DNA of 61,258 nt, taken from Clostridia bacterium (lineage in GTDB: Bacteria > Bacillota > Clostridia > Christensenellales > CAG-138). The notes under the pieces were generated by a model. It was not told the DNA's origin and did not search any database. It worked only from the letters and a program-made list of their open reading frames with translations. A program made the translations under genes and the position numbers. The stretch spans positions 1 through 61,258 of the forward strand of contig JAFWVQ010000013.1 in NCBI GenBank assembly GCA_017523925.1. The letters are read 5' to 3'. This document shows positions 15,252 through 23,848 of the stretch, piece after piece. How positions within the stretch are numbered: position 1 is the first letter of the stretch; every line of letters starts with the position of its first letter.

Positions 15252-17318
15252 ATGAGTCTTTCACTCGAAGTGAAAAAGTTTATAAATTCCGAGAGCATGG
15301 GCGAATTCGTTTCGATCATGCTGCCGGGCGAGCTGCCGACGGATAATGCCGAGATCCGCGCAATGAATCGCGAACGCGCGGCGGCCGAGAAGGCGGAAAA
15401 GGAGGCGGCGCACCTTGAGGAGGAAGCGCGGCTTGCGCTTGCGGATGCGGATGAGGCCGAGAAGGCGGCAGCGGATGCAAGGAAGGCGCTTTCCGATAGG
15501 GATAAGGCGCTTGAGCAGCAGAAAAAGGATCACGATAAGCTCAAGAGCGAGCACTCGAAGAAGAAGGAAGCGCTGGATCGGGCGAAGACGGCGCTGGACT
15601 CCGCCGAGTCGGAGTGCGTGAAATGCACCGCCGCGCTCGAGGGCGCGCGCGAGGCGCTCGCCGCCTGCGAAAAGGCGAAGAGCGAGGCCGAGGCACTGGT
15701 TTCGGAGCTGAAAAAAGCGGCCGAGAGCATGGGAAAAGCGGAGGAAAAAGCGGAGGAAAAGGCCGAGGAGCCGAATACCGAAGGCGCGGAAAAAGCGGAT
15801 ACCGACGGTAAAGCGGATGCTCCCGATAAAACCGAGCAAGTCGAAAATACCGAAATAGCGGACGCGGCAGAGGCAAGGGCAGAGGAAAGAGCAGAGGAAA
15901 AGGCAGAGGTAAAAGCCGAGGAAAAGGCGGAGGAAAGCTCCGATAAGGCCGAAGCCGCAGAGAATGCCGCGGCCGACGGCGAAACTGCAAAGCCGGCGGC
16001 GCAAGAGACTGCCGAGAAAAAGCCCGACAACACCGAAGCAAAGCCCGAGACCGCCGAAGCAAAGCCTTCGGAGGAAAAGGCAGAGGAAAAGCCGGAGGAA
16101 AAGGCCGAGGAAAAGCCAGAGGAAAAGGCCGAGGATAAAAAGTCGCTCGAGCAGGCCGAGGAGGAGCTAAATAAGGCAAAGGAGGCGCTTTCCCAGGCGA
16201 GATCGAAATGCGGCGCCGCAGAAAAGGCGCAGAAGAGCGCGGAGGAGAGCGCAAAAAAGAAGCGCGCCGAGCATGAAAAGCTTGCTTCCGAGCTCAACGG
16301 CTTCACCGCGCTTTATGAAGGCGGCGCGGAGGAGCTCGAGCGCGCCCGTTCGGAGCGCGTGCAGGTGAGCGAGCATGTCAAGGCGCTTGAAAAGGCGAGC
16401 GGCGAGGCCAAGGCGAAGCAGGCTGAGGCAAAAAAGGCGCATGAAGCCGCGCAGAAGGAAGCCGAGCGGCTCAAGGGCGCGGTGCGCACGCTCAAGATCG
16501 AGCATGAGAGCGCAAGCATGCATTATCTCGAAAGCGGCAAGGGTGAGGCGCTGATCCTGATCCATTCGGCGGGTCAGTCGCTCTTCACCTTCCGAAGCGT
16601 ATTCTATAAGCTTGCGATGAATTACCGCGTGTATGCGGTGGACCTCATGGGTCACGGCTGCTCCGACAGGCCCGATTATTTCGATTACACCACCGCGAGC
16701 CATGCCGAGAGCATCATGAGCTTTATGGACGCGCTTGGCATCGAGCGCGCGCATCTGATGGGCTTTTCGATGGGAGCGGGCTATGCGCTCGAGCTTGCAA
16801 GGCGCTATCCCGAGCGCGTGCTGAGCGTTGTGGCGCTTTCCCCGGGCGGCGTAACGGGCAGCATGCCCCTCTCCGTTCGCATGATGGAGAGCGCGCTGTT
16901 CGGCGGCATCGCAAGCAGGCTGTTCAGAATGAAAACGGTCGAAAAGCTGCTCGATGAATGCCTCTTCGACCACACCGTCATCGGTCCGCACGAGGTGAGC
17001 GAATACTATAAATGCGCGAGCGATTCGGACGGCAGAAGGGCGATCAGGCTTAGCGTTTCCTCCTTCGGCGAGAAGGAGCTTATGGAGTCGCTCGGCGAGA
17101 TAAGCACGCCCGTCATGGTCGTTTCAAGCGATAAGGACAGGTGGCATTCCCTCGAGCTGGGCGAAGAATACGATCATGCGCTCGCTAATTCCGAGTTCGT
17201 GGTGATGCGAAACGCGGGGCATCTGATGCATGAGGAGAAGCCGGACCGCACCGTGGAGCTCGTTCGCTCGTTCATTCCGGCGGGCTACGGCGATTACGAC
17301 GGCCGCGAGCTGCCCTGA
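15252..17318 (+). CDS. Charged coiled-coil protein fused to an alpha/beta hydrolase
   Basis: A 688-residue protein with no signal peptide or membrane helix. Residues 1-40 look globular (MSLSLEVKKFINSESMGEFV). Residues about 40-165 and 290-415 are long Ala/Glu/Lys coiled coils. Between them, about 165-290, is a disordered tract of EEKAEEKPEEKAE-like repeats. From about 417 a complete alpha/beta hydrolase begins (GEALILIHSAGQS), with nucleophile elbow GFSMG (Ser506), an acid in SSDKD and His657 in GHLMHEEKPD. So the catalytic triad is present. The substrate is unknown. I know of no common family with this order; it is not a frame error, since the reading frame is continuous. Confidence 0.85.
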   Translation: MSLSLEVKKFINSESMGEFVSIMLPGELPTDNAEIRAMNRERAAAEKAEKEAAHLEEEARLALADADEAEKAAADARKALSDRDKALEQQKKDHDKLKSEHSKKKEALDRAKTALDSAESECVKCTAALEGAREALAACEKAKSEAEALVSELKKAAESMGKAEEKAEEKAEEPNTEGAEKADTDGKADAPDKTEQVENTEIADAAEARAEERAEEKAEVKAEEKAEESSDKAEAAENAAADGETAKPAAQETAEKKPDNTEAKPETAEAKPSEEKAEEKPEEKAEEKPEEKAEDKKSLEQAEEELNKAKEALSQARSKCGAAEKAQKSAEESAKKKRAEHEKLASELNGFTALYEGGAEELERARSERVQVSEHVKALEKASGEAKAKQAEAKKAHEAAQKEAERLKGAVRTLKIEHESASMHYLESGKGEALILIHSAGQSLFTFRSVFYKLAMNYRVYAVDLMGHGCSDRPDYFDYTTASHAESIMSFMDALGIERAHLMGFSMGAGYALELARRYPERVLSVVALSPGGVTGSMPLSVRMMESALFGGIASRLFRMKTVEKLLDECLFDHTVIGPHEVSEYYKCASDSDGRRAIRLSVSSFGEKELMESLGEISTPVMVVSSDKDRWHSLELGEEYDHALANSEFVVMRNAGHLMHEEKPDRTVELVRSFIPAGYGDYDGRELP

Positions 17319-17369
17319 GCGTGCTGGTTCGATATACCCGATCGACCGAAAACCGAATAAGAACACGCT

Positions 17370-17402
17370 GCCGTGCGCGGGGGACCGTGCGCGGCATTTT
17401 TT
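17370..17402 (+). terminator. Intrinsic terminator after the hydrolase fusion
   Basis: A ten-pair stem (GCCGTGCGCG / CGTGCGCGGC, two wobble pairs) is followed by ATTTTTTG. Confidence 0.75.
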
Positions 17403-17489
17403 GCGCCCGAAGCGAATATTATCATAGTGTAAAAAGAAGCGGGCTCGGCAAGGGCGGCTTCAAAAAGCGGGAGTGAAGGTCATAAGGCT

Positions 17490-18308
17490 ATGGAGAACGG
17501 GAAAAAGAGTGAAAACTGTAAATTTGTAAGCTATATCGGCGATTCGGGCGAGCGCGGCAGACCGGCGGGGCAGGGGACATACCTTCGCCGCAGCGGGCAG
17601 CAGACGCCGCTCGGCGGCACGGCGCGGCGCACGGGCATCTTTGCCGAGGTGCGCAGGATGCGGCGCGAGGACGAGGCGCGGGAGGCGCGGAACGGAAGCC
17701 TTCGCTCGCTGCGCCGAAAAAGGGCGGCGGAGCCCTCGGCGGCGGCGCAGGCGGGCAAATTCGCGGTGCTGCTCGCGTGCATCTGCGCGTTTTCCATGAT
17801 ATTCGCGCTGAAAACGGCGAATTCGAACGACCCCGGCGAAGCGCTCGCCGTGTTCCGAACGGCGATGAACGGCAGCGGCGGCGAGCAGGAGGAGGACGAG
17901 AAGCTCGGAAGGCTGAAGCTCGTTCGGCTGCCGGGGCTTTTGAGCGTGTTTGCGGTCTCGGATCGCCCCATCGCGCCGCTCAACGCAGACAGCGCGATAA
18001 CGGACGACAGCTTCACCGCAAGGCTCTTTGCGGCGGCGGGCAGCGAGGTGGTTTCGATGCTCTCGGGCAGCGTGCGCTCGGTGGACCCCGCGGGCGAGCA
18101 CGGCGGAAGCGTGACGGTTTCCTGTAATGGCGGCGTGGATATAACCTATATGGGGCTTGGAGAGATCCTCGTTGAGCGCGGCCAGCCCGTGCTGCAGAGA
18201 ACCGTTCTCGGGCGGCTCTCGGGCGAGATACTCTACCTTCGCATAACGAAGGACGGCAGGCCGATGGACCCGCTCGAATTCCTCGGCACGGCGGCAAGGG
18301 TCGGATGA
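17490..18308 (+). CDS. spoIVFA: SpoIVFA-like membrane protein with degenerate LytM domain
   Basis: A 272-residue protein with a basic cytoplasmic N-terminus, one membrane helix at about residues 90-110 (KFAVLLACICAFSMIFAL) and an outer C-terminal domain that resembles LytM/M23 (SVRSVDPAGEHGGSVTVSCN, then MGLGEILVERGQPV and GRLSGEILYLRI). The catalytic His/Asp motifs of active M23 peptidases are absent, as in SpoIVFA. Its stop overlaps the start of the adjacent SpoIVFB-like protease by 4 bases. In sporulating Firmicutes SpoIVFA holds SpoIVFB inactive in the outer forespore membrane until engulfment is complete. The identity rests on the pairing as much as on the sequence. Confidence 0.75.
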   Translation: MENGKKSENCKFVSYIGDSGERGRPAGQGTYLRRSGQQTPLGGTARRTGIFAEVRRMRREDEAREARNGSLRSLRRKRAAEPSAAAQAGKFAVLLACICAFSMIFALKTANSNDPGEALAVFRTAMNGSGGEQEEDEKLGRLKLVRLPGLLSVFAVSDRPIAPLNADSAITDDSFTARLFAAAGSEVVSMLSGSVRSVDPAGEHGGSVTVSCNGGVDITYMGLGEILVERGQPVLQRTVLGRLSGEILYLRITKDGRPMDPLEFLGTAARVG

Positions 18309-19261
18309 CGGTCGCGCTTTTCGGCAGGGTCGAGCTGCGCTGCTCGGCCTTCGTGCTGCTGCTGTTTCCGCTTGCGGTCGTGTTCAACAGGCTCGATACC
18401 CTGCTGATCGCCGCAGGCTCGCTGCTCGTGCACGAGCTTGCACACGCCGTGATGGCGCACAGGCTTGGCTTTTCGCTCGCCTCGATCGAGCTGCAGCCCT
18501 TCGGCTGCGTTGCGAGGCTGAGAAGGAGCCCCGATTCGCCCTCGGAAGCGGTGGCGATAGCGGCGGCGGGGCCGCTCGTGAGCCTGCTTTTGGCGCTGAT
18601 GGCGGCGGGAGCGGCGTTTTTATCGGGCGGTGCGGAGTCCGCCGCATCCTCCGCACCCTTTGCCGCACACGCCCGCCACGCCCTTTTCGCTCCCTCAGCG
18701 CTTGCGGAGCTTTCCTCCTTCAATCTGACGCTTGCGCTCGTGAATCTTCTCCCGGTGCTGCCGCTGGACGGCGGCAGGCTCGCGCTTGCGCTGGCTTCCG
18801 CGGCAAACGGCGGGAAGCGGCGCAAAGCCGCGCTGCTGCTGAGCCTCGGCGGCATGCTGATCGGCGGCACGATCGCCGCAGCAGGCGCGCTGATACTCGC
18901 GGAAAAGCCCGAGGGCATGGCGCTTTTTCGTGCCGTGTCGCTCGTTGTAACGGGCTCGTTCGTGGTGCTTAGCGCTGCAGGCGAGCGAAAAAGCGTCGCT
19001 TCGGACGGGGCGAGGGCTCGGCTTGCTGCCGCATCGAGGCTGCGCTCGGGCTCGGGCGTGCGCGTATTCCCGGTCGCACTGCATAAAAAAAGCACCGTTC
19101 GGGAGGCACTGATGGCGGTTTCTGGAACGGGCTACGGCGTTGTGCTCGTGGTGGATGACGATATGCGCAGCATCGGCGTGCTTGACGAGGGCGCGCTTAT
19201 GGATGCGGCAGTGCGCGGCGGGAGCGGGGAGAGGCTGGGGGAGGTGGTGGATATTGAATAG
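18305..19261 (+). CDS. spoIVFB: SpoIVFB-like site-2 intramembrane metalloprotease (M50)
   Basis: A 318-residue polytopic membrane protein. It has the zinc motif H43-E44-L-A-H47 (HELAHAVMAHRLG) in an early helix and NLLPVLPLDGG with Asp155 as third ligand. A soluble C-terminal region (from about 240) resembles a CBS-type segment (HKKSTVREALMAVSGTGYGV), as in SpoIVFB. SpoIVFB cleaves pro-sigma-K during sporulation. It overlaps the SpoIVFA-like gene (ATGA). The final codons GAT ATT GAA TAG fall in the dispersed repeat, which provides the stop. Confidence 0.85.
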   Translation: MTVALFGRVELRCSAFVLLLFPLAVVFNRLDTLLIAAGSLLVHELAHAVMAHRLGFSLASIELQPFGCVARLRRSPDSPSEAVAIAAAGPLVSLLLALMAAGAAFLSGGAESAASSAPFAAHARHALFAPSALAELSSFNLTLALVNLLPVLPLDGGRLALALASAANGGKRRKAALLLSLGGMLIGGTIAAAGALILAEKPEGMALFRAVSLVVTGSFVVLSAAGERKSVASDGARARLAAASRLRSGSGVRVFPVALHKKSTVREALMAVSGTGYGVVLVVDDDMRSIGVLDEGALMDAAVRGGSGERLGEVVDIE

Positions 19262-19317
19262 TGAATAATGAATAGTGAATAGTTGCCGATGAAATTCCGA
19301 GGGAATTTCGTAATATT
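19251..19317 (+). repeat. Dispersed repeat copy 3
   Basis: TGAATAGTGAATAATGAATAG units, then GTTGCCGAT and the palindrome GAAATTCCGAGGGAATTTC. It begins inside the last codons of the SpoIVFB-like gene. Confidence 0.9.
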
Positions 19318-19339
19318 TTATGTGCAAGGGGAAATAGCC

Positions 19340-19942
19340 TTACACGCCGTAAACCAGCATTCCGAGCCCTGCGGAGATGATTATCAGCAGTATCGGCGAG
19401 ATGCGCTTCTTCGCGGCCTTCTTATAGATGAGCATTACGGCGGCGAGCACGGCGGTCAGTCCAAGCGCGGCGGGCTCGAAAACCGCGCCGGAAATGCCGG
19501 GGATGCAGATGCCGGTCGCGCATTTGCCGCTTGCCTCCGCAAGCAGGTTTTCAAACGCCATGAACGCGCCAACGGCGAGGATTATGCCGATAACGCAGGG
19601 CTTGAGCGCCGAGAGGATCGCCTTAAAAAGCCCGTTTTCGGCAAGCCTTTTGAGAATCGAGAGCAGCAGAACTATTATTACAAATGCGGGAAGCACCACG
19701 GCAAAGGTGGCGAGCGCCGCGCCAAGGATCCCGCCTTGGCTTGCGCCGACGTAGGTGGCGAGATTGACCATGATCGGGCCGGGCGTGCTTTCGCTGACCG
19801 CGATCATCCTTGAAAGCGCCTCGTCCGTCAGCCAGCCGTAGGACGAAACCACGTCGCGAATAAGCGGTATCGCCGCATACGCTCCGCCGAAAGCGAAGAA
19901 GCCGACCTTCAAAAACGCAATAAACAACTCGAAAAATATCAT
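19340..19942 (-). CDS. Chromate transporter half-protein (second subunit)
   Basis: A 200-residue membrane protein of the short CHR (ChrA) family. It starts with KVGFFAFGGAYAAIPLIRDVV, and carries the STPGPIMVNLATYVG motif typical of these transporters, then about five hydrophobic helices. Its start overlaps the end of the upstream half by 4 bases. In the short-chain form, two separate CHR domains encoded side by side work together, probably with opposite membrane orientation. The physiological substrate in anaerobes is uncertain; chromate or sulfate-like anions are the usual suggestion. Confidence 0.9.
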   Translation of the reverse strand: MIFFELFIAFLKVGFFAFGGAYAAIPLIRDVVSSYGWLTDEALSRMIAVSESTPGPIMVNLATYVGASQGGILGAALATFAVVLPAFVIIVLLLSILKRLAENGLFKAILSALKPCVIGIILAVGAFMAFENLLAEASGKCATGICIPGISGAVFEPAALGLTAVLAAVMLIYKKAAKKRISPILLIIISAGLGMLVYGV

Positions 19943-20535
19943 TTGCCGCCTTCCTTTCCGCCGGAGGGATCGGCTTTTTTATGCGTGATCGCGAAGCGCA
20001 GGATCCCCGCGAGCGCCGCCGCGAGCATCAGCACGATAACCGATATTTTGAGAGAGAAAATACTTATCGCAAGCATAAGGATACAGGCGGCTATCAGCAC
20101 GCAAACCGAAAACGCGGTCTTTTTCATCTTGCCTATCATATTTATCGCGGCGCTGATTATAAGAAGCCCCACCGCGATGCGGATGCCCGCAAAAGCGCTT
20201 GCGACCGCTTTTATTTCAATAAGCCTGTCCAAAACCGATGCAAGCACAAAGATAATAATAAATGAGGGCAACACCACTCCGAGCGTGCCGAAGAATGCGC
20301 CTAAAACTCCGCGCAGCTTGTAGCCCACGTAGGTGCCGCAGTTCACGGCGATGGGTCCGGGCGTGCTTTCCGCGAGCACCGTAAGCTCCGCCATATCGTC
20401 GTGCGTTATCCATTTTTTCTTTTCCACGCAAATATTTTCGATCACGGCTATCATCGCGTAGCCGCCGCCGAAGGTGAAAAGCCCTATTTTGAAATAAGTC
20501 CAAAATAGCTCCAAGAGCGAGGTTTCTTTTTTCAT
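19939..20535 (-). CDS. Chromate transporter half-protein (first subunit)
   Basis: I start this 198-residue protein at the ATG at 20535, preceded by AAAGGAG; a longer frame exists upstream but extends through the promoter. It has KIGLFTFGGGYAMIAVIENI, ESTPGPIAVNCGTYVGYKLRG and several hydrophobic helices: the N-terminal CHR half. It is translationally coupled to the second half downstream. Confidence 0.9.
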   Translation of the reverse strand: MKKETSLLELFWTYFKIGLFTFGGGYAMIAVIENICVEKKKWITHDDMAELTVLAESTPGPIAVNCGTYVGYKLRGVLGAFFGTLGVVLPSFIIIFVLASVLDRLIEIKAVASAFAGIRIAVGLLIISAAINMIGKMKKTAFSVCVLIAACILMLAISIFSLKISVIVLMLAAALAGILRFAITHKKADPSGGKEGGK

Positions 20536-20562
20536 GGATAAATAAACTCCTTTGCGCCTTAG

Positions 20563-20591
20563 ATTATACCCGCAAAGCCGCAAATAATCAA
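20563..20591 (-). promoter_or_regulatory. Sigma-A promoter of the chromate transporter pair
   Basis: On the minus strand TTGATT and TATAAT are 17 bases apart, about 30 bases before the start codon. Confidence 0.8.
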
Positions 20592-20632
20592 GCGCGAATG
20601 CCGGGCTTTGCCCGCTCCGCCGTCCTTTCCTG

Positions 20633-20661
20633 TTGACTAACTCCCCGCGCTGTTGTAAAAT
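20633..20661 (+). promoter_or_regulatory. Sigma-A promoter of the AlaX-type gene
   Basis: TTGACT and TAAAAT are 17 bases apart, about 35 bases before the ATG at 20697. It diverges from the chromate-transporter promoter. Confidence 0.8.
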
Positions 20662-20696
20662 GTTTTCATCAAAAGAAAAATCGCCCGGAGGCGAAT

Positions 20697-21926
20697 ATGA
20701 CAGAGATCCTTTATTACGAATACCCAACGGTTACCGAGTGCTCCGCCGAGGTGGTTTCCTGCGCGGAGAAGGGCGGCAGATTCGCCGTCGTTTTGACCCG
20801 CTCCCCCATCTTCCCCGAGGGCGGCGGGCAGCTTGCGGACGGCGGAACGATATTTACCGATAAAAAAACCGCGCGGATACTCGATTGCCAAACCGAGGGC
20901 GGCGAGACCGTGCATTATCTTGATGCGCCGTTCGAGGTCGGCGAGCGCGTTATCGTGCGGCTCGATCTTGAAAGCAGGCTCGATCACGCCGAGCAGCACA
21001 CGGGCGAGCACATCCTCTCGGGGCTTGCAAGCAAGCTTTTTTCCGCCAAGAACGTGGGCTTCCACATGGCGGAGGATTACTGCACCATCGACCTCGACAT
21101 CCCGCTTGAAAAGGAGCAGCTTGAGGCGCTTGAAGTGGAGGCAAACAAGGCGGTTCGCGCAAATTTAAGCATACATACCGAAATAACCGATGGCGAGGAC
21201 GCCTCAAAGCGCGAGCTTCGCAAGCGCGCCGAAAAGGCGGTCGGCGAGGTGCGCATAGTTTATATCGACCACGGCAAGGTGGATTCCTGCACCTGCTGCG
21301 GCACGCATCTGCACACGACCGGCATGGTCGGCTCGATCCGCATCACCGACGCGCAGCATTATAAGGGCGGCACGCGGCTTTTCTTTGCCTGCGGCAACCG
21401 CGCTTCAAGGCTTTCCATGGAGGAGCACGCCGCGATGAGCGAGCTTGCGCGGAGGTATTCCACCTCGAGGGAGAACCTTGCAAGCGCCGTTTACAAGCAG
21501 ATGGACGAGCTGAACGCCATGAAGTCCGAGCTTCGCCAAAAAAGCGCGCTGCTTGCCGCGAAGACCGCCGAGGAGCTTATGAAAGCCGCCGAAACGAAGG
21601 GCGGCGCAAGGCTCGTTTTCGGCAGTTTCGAGAACCTCGGCGCAAACGATCTCAAGCTGATCTGCGAGGAGGTCTCCAAGCTTGCCGAGGCCGAAAAAAC
21701 CGCCTTTGCCGCGCTTGTTTTCTCCGTTTCAAACGATGGCACGGACTACCGCATGGCCTGCTCAAACGGCTTCAAGCTGAGCATGAAGGAGCTCTGCGCC
21801 GCCGTGAACGCCGCGCTTTGCGGCAAGGGCGGCGGAAGCCCCGTTTTCGCGCAGGGCAGGAGCGAAAGAAAGCTCGATGAGGGAACGGCGGAATCTCTGA
21901 AAAGGTATCTTTATGCGGCGGGCTGA
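20697..21926 (+). CDS. AlaX-type alanyl-tRNA editing protein with DHHA1 domain
   Basis: A 409-residue stand-alone relative of the editing half of alanyl-tRNA synthetase. The N-terminal beta-barrel has FPEGGGQLADGG, the zinc-binding HTGEH motif (about residue 100) and the Cys/His set CTCCGTHLHTTG. The C-terminal part is a coiled coil followed by a DHHA1-like segment rich in Gly (CGKGGGSPVFAQGR). This is the AlaX-L architecture, which hydrolyses Ser or Gly wrongly attached to tRNA-Ala. It is monocistronic, with its own promoter, and is followed by two copies of the dispersed repeat. Confidence 0.9.
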   Translation: MTEILYYEYPTVTECSAEVVSCAEKGGRFAVVLTRSPIFPEGGGQLADGGTIFTDKKTARILDCQTEGGETVHYLDAPFEVGERVIVRLDLESRLDHAEQHTGEHILSGLASKLFSAKNVGFHMAEDYCTIDLDIPLEKEQLEALEVEANKAVRANLSIHTEITDGEDASKRELRKRAEKAVGEVRIVYIDHGKVDSCTCCGTHLHTTGMVGSIRITDAQHYKGGTRLFFACGNRASRLSMEEHAAMSELARRYSTSRENLASAVYKQMDELNAMKSELRQKSALLAAKTAEELMKAAETKGGARLVFGSFENLGANDLKLICEEVSKLAEAEKTAFAALVFSVSNDGTDYRMACSNGFKLSMKELCAAVNAALCGKGGGSPVFAQGRSERKLDEGTAESLKRYLYAAG

Positions 21927-21937
21927 CAGCTTTTTGT

Positions 21938-22001
21938 TAGTGAATAATGAATAGTGAATAGTGTATAGTTGAGGATGAAATTCCTGCGGAATTTCTGTTT
22001 A
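21938..22001 (+). repeat. Dispersed repeat copy 4
   Basis: TGAATAATGAATAGTGAATAG units, then GTTGAGGAT and the palindrome GAAATTCC-TGCG-GAATTTC. It is head-to-tail with copy 5. Confidence 0.9.
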
Positions 22002-22002
22002 A

Positions 22003-22060
22003 GTGAATAGTGAATGGTGAATAGTGAATAGTTGACGTTGGAATTCCTGCGGAATTTCTT
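22003..22060 (+). repeat. Dispersed repeat copy 5
   Basis: TGAATAGTGAATGGTGAATAG units, then GTTGACGTT and GGAATTCC-TGCG-GAATTTC. It ends about 36 bases before the truA start. Confidence 0.9.
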
Positions 22061-22095
22061 TGGATTTAACTATAACACAATGGTGTTTTACAGAT

Positions 22096-22905
22096 TTGCC
22101 GAGAATAGTCTTAATAATCGAATACGACGGAAGCGCATATGTCGGCTGGCAGGTCCAGCCGAACGGCATTGCCGTGCAGCAGATTCTGGGCGAGGCGCTT
22201 TTTAAGCTGACGGGCGAAAGATGCACGCTGCACGCTTCGGGCCGCACGGACAGCGGCGTTCACGCGCGCGCTCAGGTGGCGCATTTCGACACCGCGAGCC
22301 GCATTCCCGCGGATAAATTCGCGTTCGCACTCAACACGTATCTGCCGAAGGATATCCGCATCAAGGGCAGCCTTGCGCTCCCGGGCGAGGAGGCGGGCGA
22401 AAATGAGTTCCATTCCCGCTTCTCGGTGCGAAAAAAGCATTACCGCTATGCGGTTTTGAACACAGTGCATGATTCCGCGTTCCTCTCTCGGCGCGCGCTC
22501 CATATCTACAATAAGCTCGACACGGGCGCGCTGAACGGCTCTGCGCGGCTCTTTCTCGGAACGCATGATTTCGCCGCGTTTAAGGCGGTGGGCAGCAAGG
22601 CGGCTACGACCGTGCGTACTATCTATAAGTCTGAATGGCATCGCGAGGGCGAAATGCTTTATTACGACGTGGCGGGCAGCGGCTTTCTTTACAACATGGT
22701 GCGCATAATGGTCGGCACCATGCTGCGCATAGGTCAGGGCTATGAGGATGCTTCGCTCATTGAAAACGCGCTTATGAACCACAGCCGCGAAAATGCAGGC
22801 GACACCGCGCCCGCGCACGGGCTGACGCTTTGGCGCGTGGAGTATGATGAGTTCGATACCGAGGATATCCTGAAGCGCAACGCGGTGGAACCGAGCGAAA
22901 AGTGA
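22096..22905 (+). CDS. truA: tRNA pseudouridine(38-40) synthase
   Basis: A TruA protein of about 269 residues. It has IVLIIEYDGSAYVGWQVQP, the catalytic-Asp motif ASGRTDSGVHARAQ, FHSRFSVRKKHYRYAV and the C-terminal SGFLYNMVRIMVGTML. It converts uridines 38-40 of many tRNAs to pseudouridine. The start is uncertain: TTG at 22096 gives the expected N-terminus but has no clear ribosome site; a TTG at 22060 lies inside the repeat. TATAAC at about 22071 could be a -10, implying a very short leader. Confidence 0.9.
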   Translation: MPRIVLIIEYDGSAYVGWQVQPNGIAVQQILGEALFKLTGERCTLHASGRTDSGVHARAQVAHFDTASRIPADKFAFALNTYLPKDIRIKGSLALPGEEAGENEFHSRFSVRKKHYRYAVLNTVHDSAFLSRRALHIYNKLDTGALNGSARLFLGTHDFAAFKAVGSKAATTVRTIYKSEWHREGEMLYYDVAGSGFLYNMVRIMVGTMLRIGQGYEDASLIENALMNHSRENAGDTAPAHGLTLWRVEYDEFDTEDILKRNAVEPSEK

Positions 22906-23000
22906 ACGGCCGAGCGATGCGCGAAACATGGGATCGAAATTTGAACGTTTGACCGAAACGGCTTCGCGCCGCCTTCGACCGATGAAAGGTCGGGAAGGGC

Positions 23001-23848
23001 ATGACTTGCGACGGCAAAAAGAACAGCAGGCGAAAAGCGTACCCGCGCTCCGATATGAGCGGCTATGCTTCGCTGCGCCAATATGAGGGCGAGCTGCGCT
23101 TTTTTGACGTGAGCGCGCGCGAGGCAGCAGCGCTGATGGATGCGGGCGAGAGCTTCGCGCTGCTTGCGGCGTTTGCAAACTGCCCATGGTGCGCCGCTGT
23201 GATCCCCGCGCTGAACGATGCGGCGATCGAGCACGGCGCGGACTTGCTGTATCTGAACACGAGGCGCGATCCTGCCGTAAGGAGGAATACCGAGATAGAG
23301 GGCTTCGATGAGTTCTACGCGCGCTTTTCGGAGCTTCTCGGCGCGGATGAGCACGGCGCGCCGCGCTTCGGCGTTCCGCATGTTTTCTTCGTTCGCAAGG
23401 GCAGTGTCGTGTACGACGTTCGGGGCGACCCGAGCGGGCTGAGCGACCCGCGCGAGATGAACGAGGAAAAGCGTCTTGCACAGAAAACGCTCTACGGCAT
23501 AGGCTTTTCCCGAATGAAGCGGGAGGCGCTGCGGCTTGAAAACGGGCTGAGGCTCAGCGATGAGTTCCTCGTGTACGATTCTTCGGACGGCGTGCGCCTG
23601 CTTGCGCCGACGGGCGGTGCGCAGAAGCGGTTTCGCGGGCTCGTTCGGCTGAATGCCACCGGCGCGGATATAGTTGAGCTTCTTCGCGAGGAGACCACGC
23701 AGCAGGCGATCGCCGCCGCGATTGCGGAGGAATACGGGCTTCCCGCCGAGCAGATCGAGGCGGACGTTGCCTCGTTTTTTGAACACCCTGCGCGCCTGCG
23801 GTGCGCTCGAGGAAAGGGCGGAGGAAAGCGCGGAGGAAAAGGCATAGG
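23001..23848 (+). CDS. Thioredoxin-fold protein fused to a PqqD-like domain, frameshifted near the end
   Basis: The first 170 residues form a thioredoxin-like fold with a CPWC motif (ANCPWCAAVIPAL) and a cis-Pro-like GVPHVFFV segment. From about residue 195 a PqqD-like domain follows (LSDEFLVYDSSDGVRLL, then LNATGADIVELLREE and LPAEQIEADVASF). The uncorrected frame ends in an odd basic Gly-rich tail at 23867. Removing one T from the six at 23775-23780 gives VASFLNTLRACGALEERAEE and a stop at 23846-23848, matching the end of the other PqqD protein and placing the stop directly before the next ATG. So a one-base insertion is very likely. The fusion suggests thiol or disulfide work on a leader-bearing peptide. 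Confidence 0.8.

Noticed and set aside
23775..23780. Programmed frameshifting in the thioredoxin-PqqD gene
   Set aside because: No downstream stimulatory structure is obvious and the uncorrected tail looks non-functional, so an indel is simpler; not fully excluded.
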